Assembly (NCBI RefSeq): GCF_001028665.1
Contig: NZ_CP011505.1
Location: 372,001-436,000 of the forward strand
Direction: 5' to 3'
Source of the DNA: Burkholderia pyrrocinia
GTDB lineage: Bacteria > Pseudomonadota > Gammaproteobacteria > Burkholderiales > Burkholderiaceae
DNA: 64,000 bases
Below are positions 16,992-28,893 of this stretch, one piece after another. Every line of letters begins with the position of its first letter. Position 1 is the first letter of the stretch. The notes beneath the pieces were generated by a model, which did no database searches, was not told the origin of the DNA, and was given only the letters and a program-made list of their open reading frames with translations. Both the position numbers and the translations under genes were made by a program.

Positions 16992-19271
16992 TCACGCGAC
17001 CGCCGATCGCTCGACGCGCACCGGCACCGACTTGTACGACGGCGTGCCGCTTTCCTTGTCGATGTAGTCGAGCGGCACGAGCACGTTCGCTTCCGGGTAG
17101 TACGCGCCGACCGAACCCGGCGCGATGTCGTACTCGATCGCGGTGATCTTCTCGAGACGCAGCGTCCGGCCCGACGCGGTGATCGTTTCGATGTCGACGA
17201 GGTCGCCGTGTTCGAGCCCGTACTTCGCGAGATCCGCCGGGTTCATGAACAGCACGTCGCGCCGCCCGAACACGCCGCGATAGCGGTCGTCGAGCCCGTA
17301 GATCGTCGTGTTGTACTGGTCGTGGCTGCGCAGCGTGATCAGCCGCAGCACATGCTCGCCGCCGAGCACTTCCGCGTCTTCCGCGACGCCCTTGTACACC
17401 GAGAACATCGCCTTGCCGGTCGCCGTGGGCCACACGCGCTCGGTGGGCGGCAGCGGCAGCCGGAAGCCGCCCGGCGTGCGGATGCGCTCGTTGAACGCCT
17501 CGAAGCCGGACACCGTGCGGTCGATCAGGTCGCGGATGCGGTCGTAGTCGGCGATCAGGTCGAGCCACGCGACCTTGCTGTTCGGCAGCGTCGCATGCGC
17601 GATCCCCGCGACGATCGCGGGCTCCGAGCGCAACTGGTCGGACGCCGGCTTGAGCTTGCCGGCCGACGCGTGGACCATCGACATCGAATCCTCGACGGTG
17701 ATCGATTGCCGGCCGCTCGCCTGCATGTCGAGCTCGGTGCGGCCGAGCACGGGCAGGATGAAGGTTTCCTTCCCGACCAGCAGGTGCGAGCGGTTCAGCT
17801 TCGTGCCGAGGTGCACGCTCAGGTCGAGCTTCGCCATTGCCGGGAACGACAGCTCGGGATCGGGCAGCGCGACCGCGAAGTTGCCGCCGAGGCACAGCAG
17901 CGCCTTCGCGCTGCCGTCGACCATCGCCTGCATCGCCTGCACGGCGTCATGCCCGTGATGCGCGGGCGGCGTGAAGCCGCACACATCCTCGATCTTCTTC
18001 AGGAACTCGGCCGACGGCTTCTCGGTGATGCCGACCGTGCGGTTGCCCTGTACGTTCGAATGGCCGCGCAGCGGGCACACGCCGGCGCCGGGCTTGCCGA
18101 TGTTGCCGCGCATCAGCAGCAGGTCGGCGATCAGGCGTACGGTTGCGGTGCCCTTGTTGTGCTGCGTGACGCCCATCCCGTACGTGACGATCGTCGCGTT
18201 CGACTTCGCGTAGGCGAGTGCGACCTGTTCGAGCTGCGCCTGGCTGAGGCCGCTCGCGCGCTCGATGTCGTCCCACGACGTGACCTGCAGGTCGGCCGAG
18301 AACGCGTCGAAGCCGTTGGTGTGCTGCGCGATGAAGTCGCGGTCGAGCACGTCGCCGCGCTCGGCTTCGAGCTGCAGCAGCGCCTTCATGATGCCCTTCA
18401 GCGCGGCTGCGTCGCCGCCCGCGTCGAGCTGGTAGTACGTCGACGCGATCCGCGTCGAGCCGAACGACGCCATCTCGATCATGTCCTGCGGATCCGCGAA
18501 GCGTTCGAGCGCGCGCTCGCGCAGCGGATTGAACACGATGATCGGCACGTTGCGCCGCGAGCATTCGTGCAGCGTGCCCATCATCCGCGGGTGGTTCGTG
18601 CCCGGGTTGTGGCCGATCGAGATGATCAGCTCGCAGTGGTCGAAATCCTCCAGCGACACGGTGCCCTTGCCGATGCCGATCGATTGCGGCAGGCCGACGC
18701 TGGTCGGCTCGTGGCACATGTTCGAGCAGTCGGGGAAGTTGTTGGTGCCGAGTTCGCGTGCGAACAACTGGTACAGGTACGCGGCTTCGTTCGACGCGCG
18801 GCCCGACGTGTAGAACTCGACCTGCTCGGGCGGCAGCGCGCGCAGCACGTCGCCGATGCGCGCGAACGCGTCGTCCCATTCGATCGCGCGGAACGTGTCG
18901 GTCGCGCGATCGTAGACGAGCGGATGCGTGAGCCGGCCCATGTTCTCCAGTTCGTAGTCCGACATGCGCAGCAGCGACGACACCGTGTTCGCCGCGAAGA
19001 ACTCGGGCGTCACGCGCTTGGTCGTCGCTTCCCACGTGACGGCCTTCGCGCCGTTCTCGCAGAACTGGAACGTCGACTTGTGTTCCTTGTCGGGCCATGC
19101 GCAGCCGGGGCAGTCGAAACCGTCGGGCTGGTTGGTCCGCATCAGCACGATCGGCGCCTCGATGGTTTCCATCTGCGTGCGAACGGCCTCGGCTGTCGCG
19201 CGAAGCGCGCCCCAACCGCCGGCGGGCCCATCGTACTTCCTGATGCCTGGCACTTCGCGTCGATTTGTCAT
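16992..19271 (-). CDS. FdhF/YdeP-type molybdopterin oxidoreductase
   Basis: A 759-aa member of the formate-dehydrogenase/DMSO-reductase superfamily. The N-terminus has the YdeP-type CPGCAWPDKEHKSTFQFCEN cysteine region, then molybdopterin-binding blocks such as HGHDAVQAM, LRGHSNVQG and SRGHDQ-like LRSHDQYNTTIYG. YdeP relatives are cytoplasmic, of unsettled substrate, and linked to acid resistance in E. coli. ATG 19271 is used because of the GGAG just upstream; an in-frame extension to 19364 is not family-like. It stands 124 bp after the disaggregase gene on the same strand, so the two may be co-transcribed. Confidence 0.88.
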   Translation of the reverse strand: MTNRREVPGIRKYDGPAGGWGALRATAEAVRTQMETIEAPIVLMRTNQPDGFDCPGCAWPDKEHKSTFQFCENGAKAVTWEATTKRVTPEFFAANTVSSLLRMSDYELENMGRLTHPLVYDRATDTFRAIEWDDAFARIGDVLRALPPEQVEFYTSGRASNEAAYLYQLFARELGTNNFPDCSNMCHEPTSVGLPQSIGIGKGTVSLEDFDHCELIISIGHNPGTNHPRMMGTLHECSRRNVPIIVFNPLRERALERFADPQDMIEMASFGSTRIASTYYQLDAGGDAAALKGIMKALLQLEAERGDVLDRDFIAQHTNGFDAFSADLQVTSWDDIERASGLSQAQLEQVALAYAKSNATIVTYGMGVTQHNKGTATVRLIADLLLMRGNIGKPGAGVCPLRGHSNVQGNRTVGITEKPSAEFLKKIEDVCGFTPPAHHGHDAVQAMQAMVDGSAKALLCLGGNFAVALPDPELSFPAMAKLDLSVHLGTKLNRSHLLVGKETFILPVLGRTELDMQASGRQSITVEDSMSMVHASAGKLKPASDQLRSEPAIVAGIAHATLPNSKVAWLDLIADYDRIRDLIDRTVSGFEAFNERIRTPGGFRLPLPPTERVWPTATGKAMFSVYKGVAEDAEVLGGEHVLRLITLRSHDQYNTTIYGLDDRYRGVFGRRDVLFMNPADLAKYGLEHGDLVDIETITASGRTLRLEKITAIEYDIAPGSVGAYYPEANVLVPLDYIDKESGTPSYKSVPVRVERSAVA

Positions 19272-19395
19272 GAGAATCTCCAAGAGCCGGGCCCGGTGCG
19301 GGCGGCTCGGGTTGCGCCGTGTCGCGGCGTGGTGCGGCTCCGTCCGTCGGACGGAGCAGGTCATGCGTGCCCCGGGGTACAGGGCAGGCGGGGTT

Positions 19396-22242
<2,847 letters not shown>

Positions 22243-22461
22243 GGTGGTCTGGCTCCTGTCGGTGAAGGTGGATCGAAGGGTGAAGTCCCGATGCGATGCG
22301 GCGCTCGCACGTCCCGACCGCGAACATGCGACGTGCGGCGCGGCGGTGCGCGTGCGGCGCCCGCGCTGTCGCGCAGCGCGCGCCGGCGTATCACACGGTC
22401 GCGGTCGGGGCGGGAAGCGCGAGTGCTGCGAGGAGCCCACGGCATCGCTTCGACTGCGTTC
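22243..22461. other. Long 5' leader of the disaggregase gene
   Basis: A GC-rich stretch with no supported ORF between the predicted promoter and the start codon at 22242. No thermosensor-like structure could be verified by eye, though a leader of this size upstream of a heat gene is a candidate. Confidence 0.25.
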
Positions 22462-22490
22462 AAAATAGCGAATCGGCGGGGGCCATCCAA
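22462..22490 (-). promoter_or_regulatory. Predicted sigma-70-like promoter of the disaggregase gene
   Basis: On the minus strand TTGGAT (22490-22485) and TATTTT (22467-22462) are 17 bp apart. Position and spacing are good for a housekeeping promoter. A sigma-32 heat-shock element (CTTGAAA...CCCCAT) is not clear at this site. The rest of the gap to 22878 holds no recognisable gene. Confidence 0.35.
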
Positions 22491-22878
22491 GACACAGTTC
22501 CACATCGGACCGACCGCGAATTGCACCCTCACATGCGCGCGCGCACGAGGGGCAAGGAGTACAGACGGGCGCGCACGCGGCGGCACGGGCATGCGCGGCA
22601 TGCGCCGCGTGCGGTGACTGGAGGCAGGGAGGAGCGGAACGAGAACGGAGCGCGGTGCGACATCGGCGCGCAGGGCGCCGGTTGCCGGCAAACGGACGGT
22701 GATGCGGGTAGACCAGCGCGGCAGAAGTGCCGCAGTGCGAGCGCGCGCGCCGGTGGCGTGCGCGAACCGGTCATGGCCGGCCACGCGCGCACCGCAGCCG
22801 ATGCGCGCGTGGCGGCCAAGGGAGAGGTCGGGTTGCACGGTACGGGCCGGACATGGCGCCAACCGTGGCGAACCGCGA

Positions 22879-23148
22879 TCAGTCGGACAGTTTCATCGCG
22901 AGCCGCTGCCGGGCGATCTGCTTCACGTCTGTTGCGAGTGCCGCATTCGGCAGACCATTGGCCCAGACGGAGAACGAATCCTCGATCAGGTTGCGCGTGT
23001 CGGGCGGCAACTCAGCCAGCATCAGCGACACGACGGTAAACAACACGGCGGTGTCGCCGGCCTCGCTGCCCGCGTTCGCGTCGACCGTCTTCTTCAGGCT
23101 GTCGACCGACGCTTGCAGTGTCTGCAGTGCATCATTCGTATCGCTCAT
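22879..23148 (-). CDS. Small helical protein of the encapsulin operon, 89 aa
   Basis: ATG 23148 has GGAG upstream. The protein reads as helices with no cysteine (DALQTLQASVDSLKKTVDAN, TAVLFTVVSLMLAELP, VKQIARQRLAMKLSD). It lies 105 bp after the encapsulin gene on the same strand. It does not carry the cargo-loading tail seen on the DyP protein, so it is not an obvious cargo. It could be a regulator, an adaptor or an accessory of the shell. I do not recognise the family. Confidence 0.6.
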   Translation of the reverse strand: MSDTNDALQTLQASVDSLKKTVDANAGSEAGDTAVLFTVVSLMLAELPPDTRNLIEDSFSVWANGLPNAALATDVKQIARQRLAMKLSD

Positions 23149-23253
23149 GACAATCTCCATGCAAGATGGGTTCGATCGGCGACGAACATGCGGCCGGCAG
23201 CGCGGCAGGTCGCGCGCGACGCCCGGGCGGGCAGCGCGCGCAGGCAACTGCTG

Positions 23254-24069
23254 TCAGGCCGCCGGATTGCCCTGCGGCGCCACGGCCACCGATGCTTCGC
23301 TCGTCAGCATCAGGAACGTGAACGTCTCGCGCAGGTACAGGCGGACGGCCTTGTCGGTATGGCTCGTGTAGCCGATCGATACGTCTTCCCCGAGGTGCAA
23401 CGCGTAATCGCCGCCGCGCATCGACAGCACGCAGCCGCCGCTGAGCGCCGGCGCCCAGATGATCTCGCCGCTGACGATCCGCTTGATGTGGCCGAGGACC
23501 GGATAACCCTGGTCGCGCGCCTCGCTGAGCGCGGTATACGCGTCCGAGCCGAGCACCACCGAGTACGGGCCGTCGACGCCCGCAAGCCGCAGCGCTTCGA
23601 GCGCGTCGCTGATCGCGTCCGGGTACGCGCTGACGTCCGCCGGCAGCGTGAGCTTGCGGTTCGACGTGCCTTCGCGAATGCCGACGATGCCGGCCGCCGG
23701 GTAGCCGTCGAAAATCGCGTTGTCCTCGGCGAACGCGAGCCGCTGCGCGGCCTCCTTCGCCGGTTGCCAGTCGGCATCGCGCGCGCCGCGCTCGACGCTG
23801 TCGATCGCATCGCGGCTCAACTCGAACGGCACCGTCAGCTCGACGATCGTGCGGACCTCGCGCAGCCGCGCGTTCACGTGCTCGCGCGGCGCGCTGACCT
23901 CCACCAGGTGCCCGGTGCCGACGGCCGACAGCTCGGGGCCTTCGGGGCCGTCGACGTCGACGACGCGGCGGCCGGCCACCGATCGTTTGAAGGTGCGCGC
24001 CACTTCCTCCTCGATTTGTTCCCAGGCGGACGACGAGATCGGGGCGAGTTCGCGGTGCAGGTTATTCAT
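23254..24069 (-). CDS. Family 1 encapsulin shell protein
   Basis: A 271-aa HK97-fold nanocompartment protein. It begins MNNLHRELAPISSSAWEQIE, the N-terminal cargo-binding helix expected of encapsulins, and continues with family-conserved stretches (ELTVPFELSRDAIDSVERGA, AFAEDNAIFDGYPAAG, LGGDYALHLGEDVSIGY-like). It self-assembles into an icosahedral shell. The start overlaps the DyP peroxidase gene by eight bases, so shell and cargo are translated together. The length equals that of well-known DyP encapsulins. Confidence 0.93.
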   Translation of the reverse strand: MNNLHRELAPISSSAWEQIEEEVARTFKRSVAGRRVVDVDGPEGPELSAVGTGHLVEVSAPREHVNARLREVRTIVELTVPFELSRDAIDSVERGARDADWQPAKEAAQRLAFAEDNAIFDGYPAAGIVGIREGTSNRKLTLPADVSAYPDAISDALEALRLAGVDGPYSVVLGSDAYTALSEARDQGYPVLGHIKRIVSGEIIWAPALSGGCVLSMRGGDYALHLGEDVSIGYTSHTDKAVRLYLRETFTFLMLTSEASVAVAPQGNPAA

Positions 24070-25129
24070 AGGCTTGGGTTCCTTTCAGCGAGCCGATTTT
24101 CAGCGAGCCGTCGCGCTGCGGCGCGGACGACGAGGATTCCGGTTGCACGGCGTCGGCGGCCGGCGCCGCGCGATCGGCGAGCGCTTCGAGCAGGTCGGTC
24201 GACGGTACGAAGAACAGCGAGCCGGTGACCGCGCGGCTGTAGTCGAGCAGGCGGTCGTAGTTGCCGGGCGGGCGGCCGACGAACATGTTCTCGAGCATTT
24301 GCTCGATCGGCGCCGGCGAGCGCGCATAGCCGATGAAATAGGTGCCGAATTCACCGGCGCCCGGGCGCCCGAACGGCATGTTGTCGCGCAGGATCTTCAC
24401 TTCCTGGCCGTTCTCGTCGAGCGTGGTCAGCGAGCTGTGCGAACACGACGGCTTCACGTCCGGCGCGAGCTCGATGTCGGACAGCTTGGTGCGGCCGATG
24501 ATGCGCTCCTGCGTCTCGACCGCGAGCGCGTTCCAGCCGGCCATGTCGTGCAGGTACTTCTGCACGATCACGTAGCTGCCGCCGGCAAATTCCGCGTCTT
24601 CATCGCCGATCACCGTGAAGTCGACCGCCTCGCGGCCTTCGGGGTTCTCGGTGCCGTCGACGAAGCCGATCATCGCGCGCTGGTCGAAATTGCGGAAGCC
24701 GTGCACCTCGTCGACGACCGTGACTGCGCTGCCGAGCGCGCCGAGCAGTTGCGTCGCGAGTTCGAAGCACAGGTCCATCGCTTCGGCGCGGATGTGCAGC
24801 AGGATGTCGCCCGGCGTCGCGACCGCGACGCGCTGCCCGGCGCCGAATTCGCGGAACGGATGCAGCGACGCGGGGCGCGGGTCGCCGAACAGCGTATCCC
24901 ACGCGTCGGCGCCGAAGCCGCACACGCAGGTCAGGTTGCCGCCCGGCACGCGCTTGCCGACCGAGCGCACGAGCGCGGCGATGTCGCCGCACCATGAACG
25001 GATCGTGTCGGCGTGATCGGCACCGGGATTGATCGTCGCCACGAGGAAGATCGCGCTGCGCGTGATCGTGCTGTGAACGGCCTGGGAGAGTGGGGGAGGT
25101 GTCTGCATCGCGGCCTGCCGGTCAGTCAT
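24062..25129 (-). CDS. DyP-type heme peroxidase, encapsulin cargo
   Basis: A 355-aa dye-decolorising peroxidase of the bacterial B-type. The catalytic GFVDGTENP is at about residues 155-163 (Asp158), a candidate proximal heme His at 231 (CSHSSLT), and Arg248 in RDNMPFG. The last residues, DGSLKIGSLKGTQAYE (340-355), match the encapsulin targeting-peptide consensus (SLxIGSLKG), after an Ala/Pro/Ser-rich linker. So it is packed inside the shell encoded next. It is the first gene of the minus-strand operon. Confidence 0.94.
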   Translation of the reverse strand: MTDRQAAMQTPPPLSQAVHSTITRSAIFLVATINPGADHADTIRSWCGDIAALVRSVGKRVPGGNLTCVCGFGADAWDTLFGDPRPASLHPFREFGAGQRVAVATPGDILLHIRAEAMDLCFELATQLLGALGSAVTVVDEVHGFRNFDQRAMIGFVDGTENPEGREAVDFTVIGDEDAEFAGGSYVIVQKYLHDMAGWNALAVETQERIIGRTKLSDIELAPDVKPSCSHSSLTTLDENGQEVKILRDNMPFGRPGAGEFGTYFIGYARSPAPIEQMLENMFVGRPPGNYDRLLDYSRAVTGSLFFVPSTDLLEALADRAAPAADAVQPESSSSAPQRDGSLKIGSLKGTQAYE

Positions 25130-25441
25130 GTCGGAACGGACGGGCCGCGGCTGCCGCGGCGCGCGAAGGCGAACGGTTGAACTGTGTCATGCGACTGTTC
25201 TCTTTGTGACATGCGGATGAAGGACGTTGCGCGCGCATCGCGCAACGGGCCGCAGCAGCAGCGGCCGGCCGCCCGGCGCGTGACCTGCGCGCACCGCGTA
25301 ACGTCGTCGAGCATGCAATCTAGCAGCTTCGGCGGGGCTTTGCACTGGTATCGCCAATCTGTCATTCGAATGCGTCAAACGGGGCCGGATTTTGCGCGTG
25401 GCCCGCGCAGCTGTACTCCTGGCATGCGCGGCGCTGTGCTC
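25130..25441. other. Divergent gap between the encapsulin operon and the HTH-only LysR gene
   Basis: No ORF here is supported. Both flanking genes read away from it, so it should hold the encapsulin promoter. A half-site pair TGTCA (25185) and TGACA (25207) is present but too weak to call an operator. Confidence 0.3.
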
Positions 25442-25470
25442 TTGAGCGTGCGTGCAGCGTGCAGTAGATT
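25442..25470 (+). promoter_or_regulatory. Predicted promoter of the LysR-HTH/psiE pair
   Basis: TTGAGC (25442-25447) and TAGATT (25465-25470) are 17 bp apart, and the start codon of the HTH protein is 35 bp downstream with GAGGAG in between. This is a good sigma-70-type match. Confidence 0.5.
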
Positions 25471-25504
25471 AGGTCCCGCTGCGCCGCCGACGAGGAGCGT
25501 CACC

Positions 25505-25873
25505 ATGAACCTGCTGGAAGCGATGCGTGTTTATGTCGCGGTGGTCGAGCATGGCGGCCTGTCCGGCGCCGCGTCCGAACTGAAGCTCGGCGACGCGCAG
25601 GTGAGCGAGCGGATCGACTGCCTCGAACGGTATCTCGGCTGCCGGCTGCTGCTGTGCCGCGAGCACGACGACGTGGCATGTACCGACGCGGGCGTCGCGT
25701 TCCACGTGTGCTGCCGCCGGACGTTGTCCGCGGTCGAGCAGGCGACCGGCGTGGCCGGTGCGGCTCGCAAGCCGGTGCCGGATGCGCTCGATGCCGCGCA
25801 TCGCAGTGCGCTTTGCGCCGATTTCGTGCCGCCCGGCACCGCTCATCCATCGTCACACCGACAGTCACCTTGA
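25505..25873 (+). CDS. HTH-only LysR-type protein (truncated regulator)
   Basis: The first 60 residues (NLLEAMRVYVAVVEHGGLSG, then LGDAQVSERIDCLERYLGCR) are a complete LysR winged helix with GAGGAG before ATG 25505. The rest (to residue 122) is not the effector-binding domain; it is a short Ala/Pro-rich tail. Typical LTTRs are about 300 residues. It could be a natural DNA-binding-only regulator or a decayed gene. It is divergent from the encapsulin operon, so that operon is its likely target, and its stop overlaps the TTG of psiE. Confidence 0.65.
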   Translation: MNLLEAMRVYVAVVEHGGLSGAASELKLGDAQVSERIDCLERYLGCRLLLCREHDDVACTDAGVAFHVCCRRTLSAVEQATGVAGAARKPVPDALDAAHRSALCADFVPPGTAHPSSHRQSP

Positions 25874-26319
25874 ATACGTCTACCGTTTCCTGTTCGCCGT
25901 CCGAGCGCATCCGTCGCCGTTTCGGCCATTTCCTTCACGCGGCCGAACTGGCCGGGCTGGTCGTGATCGGGCTCGCGACCGCGTTTGCGATGACGCAGGA
26001 AGCGTGGAAGGTCGTGCTCGCGGGCGAGGTGTCGCTGACCGACCTGCTGCTGATGTTCCTGTATCTGGAAGTGCTCGCGATGAACGTGCGCTACCTGCGG
26101 CTCGGCCGGCTGCCGGTGCGGTTTCCTCTGTTCATTGCGATGACGTCGCTCGCGCGCGACCTGATCCTGCGCGGCGCGACGGATAGCCCCGAGCGGATGC
26201 TGATGACGACCTTCGGTATCGTGCTGCTCGCGGTGGGCGTGCTGATCCTGAGTTTCGGTCAGCATCGTTTCCCGGCCGATGTCGACGATGTCGAAGAGGA
26301 CGCGCATGTGGGCCGGTGA
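25870..26319 (+). CDS. psiE: PsiE-family membrane protein
   Basis: A 149-aa protein with four hydrophobic segments (LAGLVVIGLATAFAMT, DLLLMFLYLEVLAMN, LFIAMTSLARDLIL, TTFGIVLLAVGVLILS) and the NVRYLRLGRLPVRFPLFIAM loop of PsiE, a phosphate-starvation-inducible inner-membrane protein of unknown activity. The start is probably TTG 25870, whose bases overlap the preceding TGA, implying coupled translation with the HTH protein. A second start further in is possible because no ATG is near. Confidence 0.7.
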   Translation: MNTSTVSCSPSERIRRRFGHFLHAAELAGLVVIGLATAFAMTQEAWKVVLAGEVSLTDLLLMFLYLEVLAMNVRYLRLGRLPVRFPLFIAMTSLARDLILRGATDSPERMLMTTFGIVLLAVGVLILSFGQHRFPADVDDVEEDAHVGR

Positions 26320-26361
26320 CGCGCGAACGATATGCACCCTATCTCTACAGGGAGGGGCAGG

Positions 26362-26559
26362 ATGAGCACGCATTCCGTCGAAACGAAGCAGGCGATCGAA
26401 TTGCAGCAAGCGTCGTCGGATGCCTACCGGCTGGCGCGCGACGTGCGTGACGCCGATACGGCGCGCACACGTGCGCAGTCCGTCGTCGCGATGCAGCTGG
26501 CGGCCGCGCAAGCGTATGTCGATGCGGCCCGGGCACGTGAAGCGGCAACAGGCATCTGA
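26362..26559 (+). CDS. Small acidic helical protein, 65 aa
   Basis: GGAGG precedes ATG 26362. The protein is helical and rich in Ala, Arg and Asp (IELQQASSDAYRLARDVRDA, AQSVVAMQLAAAQAYVDAAR). It has no cysteine, signal peptide or membrane span. It is first in a run of three small plus-strand genes after psiE. The function is unknown. Confidence 0.6.
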   Translation: MSTHSVETKQAIELQQASSDAYRLARDVRDADTARTRAQSVVAMQLAAAQAYVDAARAREAATGI

Positions 26560-26664
26560 ATTGAACACCGGGGTGCCCGCGCACCGCGCGTGCGTGGTCC
26601 CGGACCGTCGTGCCGTGCGATGTGCGGCAGCCGCGTATGTCCATCTACACGAGAGAGGTGTCGA

Positions 26665-27120
26665 ATGACCAAGCAACTGATCGTCGCCGTGTTCGGCAGC
26701 GTCGACACGGCCCGCCACGCCGCGAACGATTTCGACGCGCTGTCGGAGAAGAATGAAGGATTCCACATCGAGAACGGCGTCGTCGTCGAAAAGGACGCGT
26801 CCGGCAAGCTCGCGGTGCTCGACGCCGAATCGCGGCCGTTCAAGGGCGGCGTGATCGGCGCGATCGCGGGCGGCCTGCTCGGCATGCTCGCCGGGCCGCT
26901 CGGCGTGATCACCGGCATGGCGGCCGGCGCGGGCGCCGGCATTCTCGCGGAAGCGGCCGGCAACGCGCTGCTCGACGGCACGTTCGTCGAGACGGTGGCC
27001 GCGCGGCTCGTGCCCGGCAGCGTCGCGATCATTCTCGAGGCGAAGGAAGCCACGCCGTTCTCGGTCGACAACGTCGTGACGGGATTCGGCGGCAAGGTCT
27101 TCCGCCAGTCGCTCGGCTGA
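26665..27120 (+). CDS. DUF1269-type glycine-zipper protein
   Basis: A 151-aa protein that starts MTKQLIVAVFGSVDTARHAA. Its middle is a Gly/Ala-rich zipper (KGGVIGAIAGGLLGMLAGPL at about residues 64-83, then AGAGAGILAEAAGNAL) and its C-terminus returns to a soluble fold (PGSVAIILEAKEATP). This resembles DUF1269 membrane-associated stress proteins. It lies between two small genes and is probably co-transcribed with them. The function is unknown. Confidence 0.75.
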   Translation: MTKQLIVAVFGSVDTARHAANDFDALSEKNEGFHIENGVVVEKDASGKLAVLDAESRPFKGGVIGAIAGGLLGMLAGPLGVITGMAAGAGAGILAEAAGNALLDGTFVETVAARLVPGSVAIILEAKEATPFSVDNVVTGFGGKVFRQSLG

Positions 27121-27152
27121 GCGCCGCCTTCCTACCGCTTCCGGAGAACAGC

Positions 27153-27401
27153 ATGCGCATCGATCAATCGTACCGTCGCTTCGACATCGCGGCGACGCTG
27201 TCGCCGCTGCCCGGCAACCGCGCGATCGCGACCGTCGACGTGACGACCGCCGATCCGGCCCGCATCGCCGATCTCGGCACCGGCTACTTCCTGCAGATCC
27301 GCAAGTGGGTCGAGTCGAACGACGTCGAGCAGCTGACGGTGGTGTTCGACGAGTGCAAGGTTGCGATCGACCACTACGCGGACAACGTCGACGACGCTTG
27401 A
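27153..27401 (+). CDS. Small conserved-looking protein, 82 aa
   Basis: ATG 27153 has GGAG upstream. The protein is mixed alpha/beta and acidic at its C-terminus (LTVVFDECKVAIDHYADNVD) with no membrane segment or cysteine motif beyond a single Cys. It follows the DUF1269 gene by 32 bp, so the two likely share a transcript. No family is recognised. Confidence 0.55.
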   Translation: MRIDQSYRRFDIAATLSPLPGNRAIATVDVTTADPARIADLGTGYFLQIRKWVESNDVEQLTVVFDECKVAIDHYADNVDDA

Positions 27402-27491
27402 GCGCACGCGGGCTCGCACAGCGCAGCGCGCTCGGCAGCCGTGCGAGTGCACGGCCGCTTGCAACGGCATGCAACCGAGCTTCGCATCGCG

Positions 27492-28652
27492 TCAGGTCAG
27501 CCGATACGATTGCGCACCCGTTCCCGCGAGCGTGCCGCCGTCGACGATCAGGTATTCGTTCCGGATCGGCTTGCCGTCGAACCAGCATTGCAGGATTTCC
27601 AGCGTGCCGGCCGCATAACGCGCCTGAGCGGACAGCGACGTGCCCGAGATGTGCGGCGTCATCCCGTTGAACGGCATCGTGCGCCACGGATGGTCGGCCG
27701 GCGCCGGCTGCGGAAACCACACGTCGCCGCCGTAGCCCGCGAGATGCCCGGACGTCACGGCACGCACGACCGCGTCGCGGTCGACCAGCTTCGCACGCGC
27801 GGTGTTGACCAGGTATGCGCCGCGCTTCATCCGCGCGATCATCGCCGCGTCGAACAGGTGCTCGGTCGACGGGTACAGCGGAATCTGCAGGTTCACGATA
27901 TCGACGGCACCTGCGAGCGACGCGGCATCGGCGTGATACGTGAGCGCGAGTTCCTTCTCGATCGGGGCGTCGAGCCGGTGCCGCTGCGTGTAGTGCAGAT
28001 GCAGCCCGAACGGCTTCAGCCGGCGCAGCACCGCGAGGCCGATGCGCCCCGCGCCGACCGTGCCGAAATGCATGCCTTCGACGTCGTAGCTGCGCGACAC
28101 GCAATCGGCGATGTTCCAGCCGCCTTGCTGCGCGACCGCATGCGACGGCAGGTAGTTGCGCACCAGCGCGAGCGTCGTCATTACCACGTGCTCGGCGACG
28201 CTGATGCTGTTCGAGCCGGTGACTTCGGCGACGGTGATGCGTGCGCGCGCCGCGGCGTCGAGATCGACGTGATCCGAGCCGATGCCGGCCGTCAGCGCGA
28301 GCTTCAGCTTCGGCGCGCGGGCGATCCGTTCGGCCGTCAGGTACGCGGGCCAGAACGGCTGCGAGATCACCACGTCCGCGTCGGGCAGCCGGCGCTCGAA
28401 CTCGGAGTCGGGGCCGTCCTTGTCGCTCGTCACGATCAGCGTGTGACCGTGCGCCTCCAGATAGCCGCGCAACCCGAGCGCGCCGGACACCGAGCCGACG
28501 AGTTCGCCGGGCCGGAAGCCGAGGGGGCCGGCCGGCGTCGGCGCGGTTTGTCCGTCGGCGTATTGCGTGATGACCGGAATCGCGTCGCGCACGTAGCGCG
28601 GCGGATAGCCGTCGACGGGATCGGGGTAGAGCACGCACAGGACGGTGGCCAT
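27492..28652 (-). CDS. NAD-dependent formate dehydrogenase
   Basis: A 386-aa D-2-hydroxyacid-dehydrogenase-family enzyme that oxidises formate to CO2 with NAD. Family-specific sites are visible: NSISVAEHV, the Rossmann GTVGAGRIGLAVLRRLK, the catalytic NTARAKLVDRDAV arginine region, and PHISGTSLSAQARYAAGT with the active His. It lacks molybdenum and is a soluble homodimer by family. ATG 28652 has an AGGAG upstream. It is divergent from a Rieske-FAD reductase, and a coupled redox role is possible. Confidence 0.92.
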   Translation of the reverse strand: MATVLCVLYPDPVDGYPPRYVRDAIPVITQYADGQTAPTPAGPLGFRPGELVGSVSGALGLRGYLEAHGHTLIVTSDKDGPDSEFERRLPDADVVISQPFWPAYLTAERIARAPKLKLALTAGIGSDHVDLDAAARARITVAEVTGSNSISVAEHVVMTTLALVRNYLPSHAVAQQGGWNIADCVSRSYDVEGMHFGTVGAGRIGLAVLRRLKPFGLHLHYTQRHRLDAPIEKELALTYHADAASLAGAVDIVNLQIPLYPSTEHLFDAAMIARMKRGAYLVNTARAKLVDRDAVVRAVTSGHLAGYGGDVWFPQPAPADHPWRTMPFNGMTPHISGTSLSAQARYAAGTLEILQCWFDGKPIRNEYLIVDGGTLAGTGAQSYRLT

Positions 28653-28893
28653 CGGAAGCGCTCCTGGTGACGGAATGAAGGCGGGGCGGCATGCGGATTG
28701 CGCGGGCCGCGCGGAAGTCCGGACGCGCTGCGGCCGGCGTGTTGCGCCGCAACGTTGCTGACGTTCTACGCCGGTCATGGATCGCGTACAAGCTACAGTC
28801 GATGTTTGCGTGCGCTGCGGGGCGTCTGTGCCTGTTCTTTTCATGAGGGACGCCGATAATGGGATCGTTACCTGACTTTGCGGGAGCGACGTC

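Noticed and set aside
25185..25211. Possible dyad TGTCA...TGACA in the encapsulin promoter gap
   Set aside because: Only five-base arms with an irregular spacer; not distinguishable from chance.
25843..28791. 982-codon minus-strand frame through psiE to the formate dehydrogenase
   Set aside because: It crosses several real genes in other frames and has no recognisable domain.
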